64,000 bases of DNA from Candidatus Yaniella excrementigallinarum (GCA_019113675.1 DXHA01000080.1:1-64000), one strand, 5' to 3'; numbered from the stretch's first letter, positions 36,382-46,900 are shown. The notes: a model not told the origin generated them from the sequence alone. Made by a program: numbers and translations.

Positions 36382-37674
36382 GTGAATACCCCAGCTGGAC
36401 CCTCGCTTGTTGGCACCACTATCGACAATCGTTACGACATTACGCAACGCATTGCAAACGGTGGCATGGCCACGGTTTATCGAGCCGTCGACGGCCGTCT
36501 TGATCGCGAAGTCGCGCTCAAAATACTACAACCGAGTATGGCTGAAGATCCCGCAGTTATCACAAAATTTGCTACCGAAGCCAAAAACACCGCCAAAATC
36601 AATCACCCAAACGTCATTAATGTTTATGACCAAGGCGTGGGGTCGGCTGGCGACAGCAACGTGGCATTTCTTGCAATGGAGTTTATTGAAGGACATACGC
36701 TGCGAGATGTCATGCGTACCGCAGGCACTGTGTCTGTGAAAGAAACCTGGGATTTCGCCCTACCGATAATTCGCGGCGTCGCTGCTGCCCATCGCATTGG
36801 GCTTATTCATCGCGACATTAAGCCAGAAAATGTTCTTGTTTCTAATGACGGTGCGATAAAAGTAGCAGACTTTGGTCTCGCAAGGGCTTCTACTAACCAC
36901 ACCGGCACCGGTATGGCTCTCATGGGCACCGTATCGTATATGTCCCCTGAACTTGTGACTGGCGATCCAGCAGATGAACGCTCCGATGTGTATGCCCTTG
37001 GTATTTTAATATTTGAAATGCTCACCGGTACCCGACCGTATACCGGAGAGTCAGCGGTAGCTATTGCCATACAGCACACGAATTCTCGAGTACCTGCACC
37101 GTCTTCTCTTATCGATGGCATTAGCCCTGCAGTCGATGACTTTGTACTGCACCTCACTGAACCAGCCCCAGAAGATCGTCCGGCAGATGCAACTGAGGTA
37201 CTAATATTGCTTGAGCATTTATTGGAAAACCCTGCTGCTGCCGAACAACTTGCGGAACAATCATCAATGGATTCTGCTGCAACGGAAGCTTTCGATAGCG
37301 TTGCGACTCAAGCCTACGAGCATAATGCCACAAAGCCTTACCAAGAGGTCCCCAAGCCTTCAGATGCGCCACCTGCTCCCCCACCACAACAGCAACCAAA
37401 TGTCACAGTTTTACCACCCTCGGTGACATCGGAACAATCGCCCCTTGGGGCAATGGACCATCGTCAGCCACCACCGAGGTACCACTTTAGGGAAGTCACA
37501 GAGCAACCCCGAGACTTTGGCAGTAAAAAACCACACGAACCCGCACGCGAATTTGCTCCAATTGCAGGATCTAGAGCAGCGATCAATACGTTACTCATCC
37601 TCATGGTTGCTGCTGCAACTATTCTCCTTGGGCGATGGATGGGATTATCGCTGATGAGCTGGCTGTTTGGGTAA
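36382..37674 (+). CDS. pknL: serine/threonine protein kinase, PknL-like
   Basis: 430 residues starting at a GTG. The kinase domain occupies about 16-275, with ANGGMATVYRAVD (Gly loop), EVALKIL (ATP Lys), HRDIKPENVL (catalytic loop), ADFGLA and the SYMSPELVTGD activation segment. A Pro/Gln-rich juxtamembrane linker and one membrane segment near the C-terminus (about 400-425) follow, with almost no external part and no PASTA domains. It lies near an Rv2175c-like protein, a known PknL substrate, and after a secreted LysM enzyme. Confidence 0.92.
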   Translation: MNTPAGPSLVGTTIDNRYDITQRIANGGMATVYRAVDGRLDREVALKILQPSMAEDPAVITKFATEAKNTAKINHPNVINVYDQGVGSAGDSNVAFLAMEFIEGHTLRDVMRTAGTVSVKETWDFALPIIRGVAAAHRIGLIHRDIKPENVLVSNDGAIKVADFGLARASTNHTGTGMALMGTVSYMSPELVTGDPADERSDVYALGILIFEMLTGTRPYTGESAVAIAIQHTNSRVPAPSSLIDGISPAVDDFVLHLTEPAPEDRPADATEVLILLEHLLENPAAAEQLAEQSSMDSAATEAFDSVATQAYEHNATKPYQEVPKPSDAPPAPPPQQQPNVTVLPPSVTSEQSPLGAMDHRQPPPRYHFREVTEQPRDFGSKKPHEPAREFAPIAGSRAAINTLLILMVAAATILLGRWMGLSLMSWLFG

Positions 37675-37715
37675 GCATCTATCGACAATTAGCGGCGAAG
37701 TACGCAGTAGCCGGA

Positions 37716-39125
37716 TCAGCGGCTACTATCCCTGGCCAATGACTCGGCGACCAAAAATGCCAACTCTAAGGACTGCTGATGGTTTAACCGTGGGTCAACG
37801 AGCGTTTCGTACCGCTCATCGAAAGCCGATTCATCTATGGCAACTGAACCACCGAGACATTCGGCAACATCATCACCAGTCAATTCGATGTGCAAACCAC
37901 CAGGATGGGTGCCGGTAGCTTCGGCTACGTCAAAGAAACCTCGCACTTCGTTCATTATGTCTTCCAAGCGGCGCGTCTTGTAACCGTTGGCTGCAGTAAT
38001 CGTGTTGCCATGCATTGGATCGGTGATCCACAGAGGTTTTGCTCCTTCTTTATTAACCCCAGTCATGATGGCAGGTAACTGCTCACGTATCGTTTCAGCG
38101 CCCATACGCACAATGAATGTTAAACGTCCAGGTTCCCGATTCGGATCGAGTTTATCGATCAATGCCATAGCCTGGTCTACCGTTGTCGTCGGGCCAAGTT
38201 TCACACCGATAGGATTACGGATCCTGGATAGGTAGTCCACGTGTGCTCCGTCTACCTGTCTTGTGCGCTCGCCAATCCAGACAAAATGTGACGACGTGAT
38301 GTACGGCAAGCCCGTTCGGGAATCTAAACGCGTCAGGGCGCGTTCGTACTCCAACAACAACGCCTCGTGGGCAGAAAAGAATTCAACGGTACGCAATGCG
38401 TCAAAGTCAGCTCCAGCAGCTTCCATAAAGCGCACAGCGCGATCGATTTCAGCGGCCAACTCATCAAACCGTGCGTATGCCGGGTTCGACATAAAGCCTT
38501 TATTCCAAGAATGGACCGTTCGTAGATCGGCAAAGCCACCAGTAGTGAAAGCACGAATAAGATTTAGCGTTGATGCCGAAGTATGGTAGGCCTGCACCAT
38601 ACGCCGCGGGTCATGGCGACGAGATTCTTCACTAAATTCAAAGCCATTTACAATTTCCCCACGAAACGAGGGTAAGGTGACATCATCGCGGGTCTCCATA
38701 TTCGATGACCTCGGTTTGGCAAATTGTCCTGCCATTCGCCCCATTTTAACCACCGGCATAGATGCACCGTAGGTTAGTACCGCCGCCATTTGCAGCATGG
38801 TTCGAATCCGGGACGATATTTTATTTGCGGTAGCACCGGCAAAAGTTTCAGCACAGTCTCCACCTTGAAGAACAAATGCTTTGCCGGAGGCTGCCTGTGC
38901 CAAACGCTCTCGCAACACATCTACTTCCCCGGCAAAAACAAGCGGGGGAACATGCGACAGCTCATTGAGACTATCTTCTAAAACCGTTTGGTCATACCAC
39001 TGCGGGGCTTGTTTTACCTCAAGGTTCCGCCATTCATCCAAGCCCGGATAATCAGCGGCGCCCTGGGAAAGGTTGGTCCCAAAGGGCTCAATAGCCTGAA
39101 AATTCTCCGCAGTTTCAAACATCAT
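37716..39125 (-). CDS. aroG: class II 3-deoxy-D-arabino-heptulosonate 7-phosphate synthase
   Basis: 469 residues from the ATG at 39125, with ATG 39122 and GTG 39152 as alternatives; none has a clear ribosome site. This is the plant-like type II DAHP synthase that starts the shikimate pathway from PEP and erythrose 4-phosphate. Visible are the metal Cys in LQGGDCAETF, the RMAGQFAKPRS phosphate-binding segment, the SSHFVWIGERTR region, and ITDPMHGNT with the metal His. Mtb-type enzymes are feedback-inhibited and pair with chorismate mutase. It converges on pknL with a 41-bp gap holding nothing recognisable. Confidence 0.94.
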   Translation of the reverse strand: MMFETAENFQAIEPFGTNLSQGAADYPGLDEWRNLEVKQAPQWYDQTVLEDSLNELSHVPPLVFAGEVDVLRERLAQAASGKAFVLQGGDCAETFAGATANKISSRIRTMLQMAAVLTYGASMPVVKMGRMAGQFAKPRSSNMETRDDVTLPSFRGEIVNGFEFSEESRRHDPRRMVQAYHTSASTLNLIRAFTTGGFADLRTVHSWNKGFMSNPAYARFDELAAEIDRAVRFMEAAGADFDALRTVEFFSAHEALLLEYERALTRLDSRTGLPYITSSHFVWIGERTRQVDGAHVDYLSRIRNPIGVKLGPTTTVDQAMALIDKLDPNREPGRLTFIVRMGAETIREQLPAIMTGVNKEGAKPLWITDPMHGNTITAANGYKTRRLEDIMNEVRGFFDVAEATGTHPGGLHIELTGDDVAECLGGSVAIDESAFDERYETLVDPRLNHQQSLELAFLVAESLARDSSR

Positions 39126-39169
39126 GCAGACCAGCATACGGCGCAGCTTCACGCAGGTGGTAGTTCATG
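39116..39169 (-). CDS. possible 17-codon leader ORF overlapping the aroG start
   Basis: ATG (complement of 39167-39169) opens a frame of 17 codons, MNYHLREAAPYAGLHDV, whose TGA lies 4 nt downstream of the second of the two adjacent aroG ATG codons. The peptide contains two Tyr but no aromatic run. Because aroG lacks a ribosome site, coupling through this ORF is conceivable. It may be chance. Confidence 0.25.
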
Positions 39170-39259
39170 ACGCTATAAGCCCAAACTTGAGAGCATTTTA
39201 GGGCTTGCTTAGGCCTATCCGTATGCACTGTGTCGTCGCACATGACTATGCTAGGTAAC

Positions 39260-40042
39260 ATGACATCGCAGTTTGTACCCTACGTCGAACCCAACCTTAA
39301 CGGAACTCTGGCACAAGCCTCTAGCAGCTGGGCTGTTCTCATGCTGCACGGTTTTACCGCAGGTCCCGAATCGGTTCGCCCCTGGGCCCAAGCATTAGCT
39401 GACGCCGGAGCGACAGTTCACGTCCCCTTACTTACCGGCCACGGCACCAGTGTGTCTGACTTAGCTCGCACTACCGCAGGACAATGGCGCCGCGACGTAC
39501 AACAGTCTTTAGACACACTGCTTGCTGCAGACTATGACCACATAGCAGTGTGTGGTCACTCCATGGGCGGAACATTGGCATTAGATGCCGCCGCACACCG
39601 TCCTGTCACAGCAACGTTCCTGGTTAACCCAGCGCTAAGCTTCCGGTTTCTCGACGGTATTGGTGCAGCATTATCTCCAGTACTGCAATATATTGTGCCA
39701 ACCGTCGGACCACTTGCCGGAGATATAAACAAACCGCATGTTTCCGAGGAAGCATACCCCAGGACACCGGTGGCAGCAGTACAACAACTAGCAAAACTTT
39801 TTTGGATTACCCGCCGAAATCTAGCAAACATCCAGTCCCCCGTTACCCTATACCAGTCATTCCATGACCATGTCGTACCAGCCTCATCTGCCAATATTCT
39901 GCAGCGGCGCCTCAAGAACGCGGCGTTAGATACCGTAATGCTCCAAAACAGCTACCACGTAGCAACTTTGGATTATGATGCCGAAGCTATTCATCGCCAC
40001 ACTATTTCCCGATTACTTGCGTTTTCTGCGAGGTCCAAGTGA
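39260..40042 (+). CDS. alpha/beta hydrolase, carboxylesterase/monoacylglycerol lipase-like
   Basis: 260 residues from the ATG at 39260 (earlier ATGs at 39242 and 39248 or GTG 39230 are possible). The fold signatures are visible: oxyanion loop VLMLHGFTAGPES, nucleophile elbow CGHSMGG, acid Asp in FHDHVVP and the late His in NSYHVATLD. The sequence is like bacterial carboxylesterase Est30/monoglyceride lipases; the substrate is probably a short or medium acyl ester. The stop overlaps the next gene (GTGA), and an acyl-CoA ligase follows, hinting at fatty-acid salvage. Confidence 0.85.
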   Translation: MTSQFVPYVEPNLNGTLAQASSSWAVLMLHGFTAGPESVRPWAQALADAGATVHVPLLTGHGTSVSDLARTTAGQWRRDVQQSLDTLLAADYDHIAVCGHSMGGTLALDAAAHRPVTATFLVNPALSFRFLDGIGAALSPVLQYIVPTVGPLAGDINKPHVSEEAYPRTPVAAVQQLAKLFWITRRNLANIQSPVTLYQSFHDHVVPASSANILQRRLKNAALDTVMLQNSYHVATLDYDAEAIHRHTISRLLAFSARSK

Positions 40043-40488
40043 ACCATGGTGCAAACAACGATGACCAACAGTGGGAAGATATAGTTCGGCGTTTGGGAGG
40101 TAACGAAGATGAAGCCAAAGCCGAACCAATTTTCGAAGACTCTCCTGATATCGATCAACCATTGAAGCCGGATCAACCACTGCAACGCTTCGGACCGCGC
40201 GACTATGTTCTCGCAGAACAAGAGCCGGAGGATTTTCAACCACCTGAACCGCAATCTGTTATTACCGGCAATCCACGCTCTCTACTGTCGTGGACGGGAG
40301 TCATCATCGCCACCCTACTTTGGCTGTTCGCCGGACTAAGCGGCTGGACTCTTCCTTGGTGGCTTCTTACCGGCTCAATACTGTCCTTTCTGGGCGGGGC
40401 TACCAGCCTATTTTTCCTGCTACCCAAGACCTGGGCACACAGGAACCCAGCTGATGACGAAGACTACGGGGACGGGGCAAAAGTCTAG
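40039..40488 (+). CDS. small two-helix membrane protein, function unknown
   Basis: 149 residues from a GTG overlapping the preceding stop. An acidic, Pro-rich cytoplasmic region of about 78 residues (with QWEDIVRRLGG at its start and FQPPEPQSV before the membrane) precedes two membrane segments (about 86-104 and 107-127) and a charged tail. Proteins with this FxPPEP-then-membrane layout are frequent hypothetical proteins of actinobacteria. Coupled to the hydrolase. Confidence 0.8.
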   Translation: MNHGANNDDQQWEDIVRRLGGNEDEAKAEPIFEDSPDIDQPLKPDQPLQRFGPRDYVLAEQEPEDFQPPEPQSVITGNPRSLLSWTGVIIATLLWLFAGLSGWTLPWWLLTGSILSFLGGATSLFFLLPKTWAHRNPADDEDYGDGAKV

Positions 40489-40593
40489 ATACCAGCGTAA
40501 ATGTTCCTGAGACCAACGTTGTAACTCGTCATTGCGACCACCACCCGCTAGAATGTGAGGTATATCTCCAAGTCAACTCTATACCGAGGAGCA

Positions 40594-42411
40594 ATGTTGC
40601 GAGAGCTTATCCTCCCACCGCTTGTTGAAGCACCACACAACTCAAATGCGACCGATCTCGTCGAAAACCATTTCATACAAGAGCCGAACCTTGCCTTATT
40701 CGCCCGACAACTGTCGCCCGGCGAATGGACAGATGTTACGGTTCGAGAATTCCGTCAAGACGTCCAGCAGCTAGCGCGCGCCCTGGCTAGCATTGGAATT
40801 GAACCTGGACAATCTGTTGCCATCATGAGTCCCACCCGGTATGAGTGGACACTATTGGACCTAGCAATCATGTATGCAGGCGCGATTACCGTACCGATTT
40901 ATGAGACATCATCTCCGTCACAGGTCGCTTGGATCTTAGAAGATGCTAACGTCCAAGCTGCTATTGTCGAAAAACCTAGCCACAAACGTGCGGTACAAAC
41001 CGCCATACAGCGTGAAGGCTTAGAGGAGCTCAAAGGGCTATGGGTGATGGAAGAAGGGCTAGACGATCTACGCAGTTTGGCTGATAACGGACCCGACGTT
41101 GACGAAATGGAAAGACGACGCAGCCAAGCCAACATCGACGATGTGGCGACTATTGTCTATACCTCGGGGACTACGGGCAAACCGAAAGGGTGCATGATTA
41201 CCCATGGCAATCTGGTTAACCTATCGCTCAATGTCTTAGCCTCCGAAATAGGCACCATCCTGCCTCGTGGCAGTAAAACAATTATGTTTATCCCCCTAGC
41301 CCATATCTTCGCCCGTTTTATTTCCTTCCAAGCCTTGGCTGCTGGGGCCAAAGTTGGTCACACTCCTGAAATAAAAAACCTGGTACCAGATCTCAAATCT
41401 TACCAACCCAGCTTTATATTGGCTGTCCCGCGGGTATTTGAAAAGGTCTATAACTCAGCACTCCTTAACGCCGAAGAGGGCGGCAAAGTCAAAATCTTTG
41501 CCGCCGGAGCTAAAACCGCCGTGGAGTATTCCAAAGCACGCGAGGCCGGCAAAATTCCAGCCGGATTACGCATTAAACATTGGGTGTTCGACAAATTGAT
41601 ATACACCAAGATCCGTGAAGCAATGGGAGGCGAAGTAAAGGACGCCATTTCCGGTGGTGGCCCCCTGGGCGAATTTTTGAGCCATTTCTTTCGTGGGGTC
41701 GGAGTGGATATTAAAGAGGGATATGGTCTGACCGAGACAACAGCACCTCTAACAGTTAACCGCCCCGGAAAACAAACACGAGTAGGCACCGTAGGGCTAC
41801 CAATTCCCGGTAACGGTGTACGGATAGCAGACGACGGCGAGATACTAGCCTATGGGGTATGTGTGTTTAAAGGCTACCATAATTTACCCGATAAAACCGC
41901 AGAGGAAATGGTCGATGGCTGGTTTTATACCGGCGACGTCGGAGAGTTAGACGAGGACGGTTTCTTAACCATTACCGGCCGTAAGAAAGAAATCCTTGTC
42001 ACTGCCAGCGGCAAAAACATTGCCCCGGCCCAGTTAGAAGATCAGATTCGTGCCGATGGATTGATATCGCAGGTTATTGTTATCGGTGATAACCAGAGGT
42101 TTGTTGCAGCCATCGTAACTCTAGACGAAGAGACTGCACCGTCCTGGCTCAAACAGCAGCAGTTAGATGAAAACATGTCGATGGCTGAAATGGCCCAGCA
42201 CCCTGTGGTTCGCGAACACGTTCAGGGCCTCATCGACGAAGCCAATGAATCAGTATCTCGAGCTGAATCGATTCGTGAATTTCGCATAGCTGACACGGAC
42301 TTCACGATAGAGTCCGGCCAAATGACGCCATCACTAAAAATACGGCGTGAGACCATTATGCGAGACTATAAAGAACTCATTGATGATATCTACCAGCCGG
42401 CCAAGCAATGA
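40594..42411 (+). CDS. long-chain fatty acid-CoA ligase, FadD15-like
   Basis: 605 residues from the ATG at 40594, chosen for GAGGAG directly upstream. It is an adenylate-forming enzyme that activates fatty acids to acyl-CoA. Visible are the AMP-binding P-loop YTSGTTGKPKGCMITHG, GYGLTETTAP, the YTGDVGELDEDGFL hinge region and GRKKEILVTASGKNI with the C-terminal catalytic Lys domain. The nearest described relatives are FadD15-type long-chain ligases. Confidence 0.92.
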   Translation: MLRELILPPLVEAPHNSNATDLVENHFIQEPNLALFARQLSPGEWTDVTVREFRQDVQQLARALASIGIEPGQSVAIMSPTRYEWTLLDLAIMYAGAITVPIYETSSPSQVAWILEDANVQAAIVEKPSHKRAVQTAIQREGLEELKGLWVMEEGLDDLRSLADNGPDVDEMERRRSQANIDDVATIVYTSGTTGKPKGCMITHGNLVNLSLNVLASEIGTILPRGSKTIMFIPLAHIFARFISFQALAAGAKVGHTPEIKNLVPDLKSYQPSFILAVPRVFEKVYNSALLNAEEGGKVKIFAAGAKTAVEYSKAREAGKIPAGLRIKHWVFDKLIYTKIREAMGGEVKDAISGGGPLGEFLSHFFRGVGVDIKEGYGLTETTAPLTVNRPGKQTRVGTVGLPIPGNGVRIADDGEILAYGVCVFKGYHNLPDKTAEEMVDGWFYTGDVGELDEDGFLTITGRKKEILVTASGKNIAPAQLEDQIRADGLISQVIVIGDNQRFVAAIVTLDEETAPSWLKQQQLDENMSMAEMAQHPVVREHVQGLIDEANESVSRAESIREFRIADTDFTIESGQMTPSLKIRRETIMRDYKELIDDIYQPAKQ

Positions 42412-42427
42412 GTACAGCCTATAGCGA

Positions 42428-42460
42428 GCCTTCCGGTAATTGGAGACTAGACCGGAAGGC
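42428..42460. terminator. hairpin between convergent fadD-like and mtr genes
   Basis: GCCTTCCGG (42428-42436) pairs perfectly with 42452-42460 across a 15-nt loop. It lies in the gap between the two convergent genes. T-tracts are poor on both sides. Confidence 0.55.
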
Positions 42461-42477
42461 CGTTCTATGGCTTCTTA

Positions 42478-43905
42478 TCAGAGGTTACTGGATTCTGGTA
42501 CGTCCAAACCCAGCAACGCATTTTCAACGACTTCTGCCATGGCAGGATGTATCCAGTACTGGCCCCTTGCTAAACAGTGGGCCGTAATACCAAATGACAT
42601 AGCCGTTATTAATGGTTGCAGAAGGTTTGTAGCTTCTGGGCCCATAATATGAGCGCCCAACAGGTGGCCCGTCGATCTATTAGCGATAAGTTTCACCAGG
42701 CCCTCAGAGTCCTCCATAGCCCAACCATATGCAGTATCTCCATACGCTTGAACTTTCACGGTAATTTTCTCAGTTCCAAGTTGGGATCGTGCCTCGTCCT
42801 CTGTCAGACCAATACTGGCGATCTGTGGCCGAGTGAACACGCCAGCCGGTACTAGTTGTTTTGTATCGGGCTGCATACAATCGGGGTTCTCCATATTATG
42901 AGATACGATGCGCTGCTCGTGATTTGCAACATGTTTTAGCATTTGTGGGTTAGCAATATCTCCAAGTGCCCAAACGCCCGCTACCGGTGTACCACCTGAC
43001 AGTACCCGAAGATATTCATCTCGTGCGATCGCATCCCCGACAGTATCAATGCCGGCAGCACCAAGGTTAAGCCTGTCGGTATTGGGGATACGTCCGGTAG
43101 CCAATAACACCACGTCACCAAGGAAATGGTCTACGACCTCATCCTGCCGTTGCCCGGTGGCGCTAACATTGACCCGCAATCGATCTCCGGCCTGCTCAAT
43201 TGAATGCAAGGTTCGATTAGGCTCCACCTGCCACCGCTGCTTTGCCGCACGGGTGAACGCATCAGAAATAGTGCTGTCATGGTTAGACAACAGCTGACCC
43301 GAACGATTGATATGGATAACCTCTGAGCCAAGCCCAGCAAATACCGCAGCGAATTCGGAGCCAATGTACTTGCCGCCAACGACGATAATGCGTTTTGGTA
43401 GATTTGGCAGTCGCATGACCGTATCAGAGGTATGCACTCCCGGCAGATCTGTCCCAGCGACGTCAGGCAGCTTCGGCCGAGAACCGGCCGCTATAACTAT
43501 TTGGCTTGCCTCAATAACACGGCCCGTATCTGACGTGAGCTGTTTCGGGCCAGAAAAATGAACCTCTTCAGAAATGAGTGTGGTGTTGTCCAGTTCAACA
43601 TCGCGGTAGTGCTCGCCGCCTGCTGAAATAGCATCGATACGTGAAAAGATACGATCTCGAATCGCTGGCCAATCTGAAGCAACAAAATCTAGTTCCACGC
43701 CAAGACGTTTAGCATCCTCTGATGATGCTGCAAGTTGAGCCGGGTAGGCAAACATTTTGGTTGGTATACAACCAGCATTTAGGCAAGTGCCCCCGAAAGT
43801 GCCTGAATCAATAATTGCAACTTTTTTGTCGTCCCAGAAAGGAGTGATTATAGAATTACCGGATCCGGAACCGATAATGGCCAAATCGTATTTCTCGATG
43901 TTCAT
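42478..43905 (-). CDS. mtr: mycothione reductase
   Basis: 475 residues from the ATG giving MNIEKYDLAIIGSGSGN; a longer reading to 43974 runs into pyc. It is a flavoprotein disulfide reductase: FAD site IIGSGSGN, redox pair CLNAGC within GGTCLNAGCIPTKMFAY, NAD(P)H site VVGGKYIGSEFA, and the C-terminal active-site His in HPAMAEVVENALL. It reduces mycothiol disulfide, the actinobacterial counterpart of glutathione disulfide, so the cell very likely makes mycothiol. Lipoamide dehydrogenase is the main alternative, but the PTKMF form favours Mtr. Confidence 0.9.
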   Translation of the reverse strand: MNIEKYDLAIIGSGSGNSIITPFWDDKKVAIIDSGTFGGTCLNAGCIPTKMFAYPAQLAASSEDAKRLGVELDFVASDWPAIRDRIFSRIDAISAGGEHYRDVELDNTTLISEEVHFSGPKQLTSDTGRVIEASQIVIAAGSRPKLPDVAGTDLPGVHTSDTVMRLPNLPKRIIVVGGKYIGSEFAAVFAGLGSEVIHINRSGQLLSNHDSTISDAFTRAAKQRWQVEPNRTLHSIEQAGDRLRVNVSATGQRQDEVVDHFLGDVVLLATGRIPNTDRLNLGAAGIDTVGDAIARDEYLRVLSGGTPVAGVWALGDIANPQMLKHVANHEQRIVSHNMENPDCMQPDTKQLVPAGVFTRPQIASIGLTEDEARSQLGTEKITVKVQAYGDTAYGWAMEDSEGLVKLIANRSTGHLLGAHIMGPEATNLLQPLITAMSFGITAHCLARGQYWIHPAMAEVVENALLGLDVPESSNL

Positions 43906-43960
43906 GCCATCAGTGTAATAGTTCCGAACCCGGTAATCGGATAGTGCTTGACTTCCTACG

Positions 43961-46900
43961 TTATGCGGGATCAATCACAAGTATCAGATCGCTTCCTTCC
44001 ACTGGTGTCGGTGCTGTTAATACGACACGAGACACAGTGCCGGCAACCGGTGCAGTGATACCAGCTTCCATTTTCATGGCTTCGATGGTGGCTACAGTGT
44101 CACCGGCTTCAACGGTGGTGCCTTCGTCAATGGAGACCGTTACAGTACCAGAGAATGGGGCAGGGACGTGTCCCGGTTTGGAGGTATCTGCTTTCTCAGC
44201 CTCATGGACGTTCGATTCCACCGAGCGATCGCGAACTTCCACCTGCCGCTGCTGGCCATTCAACGTCACCATAACGGTACGCATACCCTTATCGTTGGCT
44301 TCTGAGACTGCTTGAAGAGTGGCCAACAACCGCACACCTTTACCCAGTGAGATAACATGTTCGTGGCCTTCTACCATGCCGTACAGGAAATCGCGTGTAT
44401 GTAGCACCGAAGTGTCACCATATGAACGAACGTGTTCTTGGTACTCCGCGGCCGGCCCAGGAAACAGTAAACGGTTCAGCGTCGTCCGACGAGTCTGGCC
44501 TGTTTCAGCAAGCTGTAGAGCGTCTTCTTCAGAAATATCTTCCACTTCAACGCCGGTGGCCTTCCGACCCTCCAAGGCTTTAGTACGGAATGGCTCTGGC
44601 CATCCACCGGGTGGATCTCCAAGTTGACCCGACAGAAACGCGATCACAGAATCCGGAATATCATAGTCACGTGGGTTCTGTTCAAAGTCAACGGGATCAG
44701 CATCAGCAGAAACCAAGGCTAAGGCAAGATCACCGACAACTTTAGAAGACGGCGTTACCTTAACAATATCGCCCAGAATATTGTTAGCCGCTTCGTACAT
44801 ATTTTCGATATCTTCGAAGCGCTCCCCCAAACCAAGCGCTATCGCCTGTTGGCGCAGGTTAGACAGCTGACCGCCGGGAATCTCGTGGGCATAAATGCGT
44901 CCGGTTGGAGCAGGCAACCCGGATTCGAACGGAGCATAGATTTCGCGTACCGATTCCCAATAGGGTTCCATTTCGGAAACGTGTACAAGGTCCAGGCCAG
45001 TTTCACGTGCGGTATTATCCGTGGCAGCTACCAACGCGGACATGGAAACCTGCGATGTGGTGCCAGCCATAGCGGCGACTGCAGTATCGACAACGTCAAC
45101 GCCAGCTTCGGAGGCTGCCATCAGCGTAGCGAGTTGTCCCCCGGAGGTGTCGTGGGTATGAAGATGCACCGGAAGATCAAAGTTCTTGCGCAATGCGGTG
45201 ACCAACTGGGTTGCCGCAGCAGGCCGTAATAGACCCGCCATGTCTTTTATGGCCAAAACATGGGCGCCTGCATTGACCATTTCTTCAGCCAACTGCAAGT
45301 AATAGTCCAACGTATACAGCTTTTCAGCTGGGTCTAACAGATTACCTGTGTAGCACAGTGCCGCCTCAGCAACTGCCGATGTCTTGTCACGTACCGCAGT
45401 AATTGCAGGAATAATTTGGTTGACATCATTGAGGGCATCAAAGATCCGAAAAATGTCAACACCGGTGTCGGCGGCTTCTTCTACGAATGCTTCCGTTACC
45501 CGTTGCGGGTATGGTGTATAACCCACGGTATTGCGTCCCCGCAACAGCATCTGTAGAGGGATATTAGGCATTTCCTCGCGAAAACGAGCTAACCGATCCC
45601 ATGGATCTTCTGCCAGAAAACGAAGTGCGACATCATAGGTGGCACCGCCCCACACCTCTGCAGATACCAGATTGGGTAGAAGATGCGATACTGCCGGTGC
45701 TGCGGCCAACATATCACGGGTACGCACCCGGGTTGCTAATAACGACTGGTGGGCGTCCCGGAACGTAGTATCCGTAACCCCTAAACCTTTATGATCGCGT
45801 AGTGTCTGTGCGAACCCTTCGGGGCCTTTTTCTAACAGTACGTCGCGCCAGCCCGTCGGGGGTGCTACTTTGGAAGGCCCATCGAATGGGCTACGATCCG
45901 GTTCGTCAGATTTATCGCCTGGGAAATGGGGCAGCTTTTTTCGTGGGTCCATTCCCTCAACCCGAGGCCCATAAGGTTGGTTGACGGTTACATCAGCCAG
46001 ATAAGCCAGGGCGCGTGAGCCGCGGTCCTTGGAACGGTTGACTTGGGCTAGGTACGGATTTTTATCTATGAAATCTGTGGCAACGTCGCCTTCGATAAAC
46101 TGCGGGTTATCAAATACGTTCATCAAAAACGGGATGTTCGTCGCCACGCCCCGAACTCGGAATTCCGCTAAAGCACGACGGGCACGCCGCTGAGCTGTTG
46201 CAAAGTCACGACCGCGTGCAGACATTTTGACCAGCATCGAGTCAAAGTGCGGCGAAATCTCCGCCCCGGTATAAATAGTGCCGCCGTCAAGCCGGATACC
46301 CGAGCCACCAGCTGATCGATAAGCTGTGATTTTACCGGTATCTGGTCGAAAGTCGTTGGCTGGATCCTCGGTAGTAATACGGCATTGAATAGCGGAACCA
46401 CGACTGGAAAGTTCATCCTGGTGGATATCTAGATCTTCTAGTGAGGCTCCTGCGGCAATACGTAGCTGCGTGGCCACCAGGTCCACATCAGTGATTTCTT
46501 CCGTGATCGTATGCTCTACCTGGATTCGAGGGTTCATTTCGATGAACACGTGTTCGCCGGCGCGTTCCCCCTCAGTGTCGACCAAAAACTCTACAGTCCC
46601 TGCGTTACGGTAGTTCATTGCTTTAGCGAACTTCACTGCATCGGTATAGAGCCGCTGGCGCAAGTCGTCATCCAGGTTAGGGGCAGGGGCAATTTCGATG
46701 ACCTTTTGGTGACGCCGTTGAAGCGAGCAGTCACGCTCAAATAGGTGTACAACCTCACCGTTGCTATCGGCCACCACTTGCACCTCAATGTGGCGCGGGC
46801 GCAAAACGGCTTGTTCTAAGAACGCGGTAGGATCGCCAAATGCAGTATCAGCCTCATGCATCGCTGATTTAAGTAGCTCAGGCAGATCTTTAGCTTGTTC

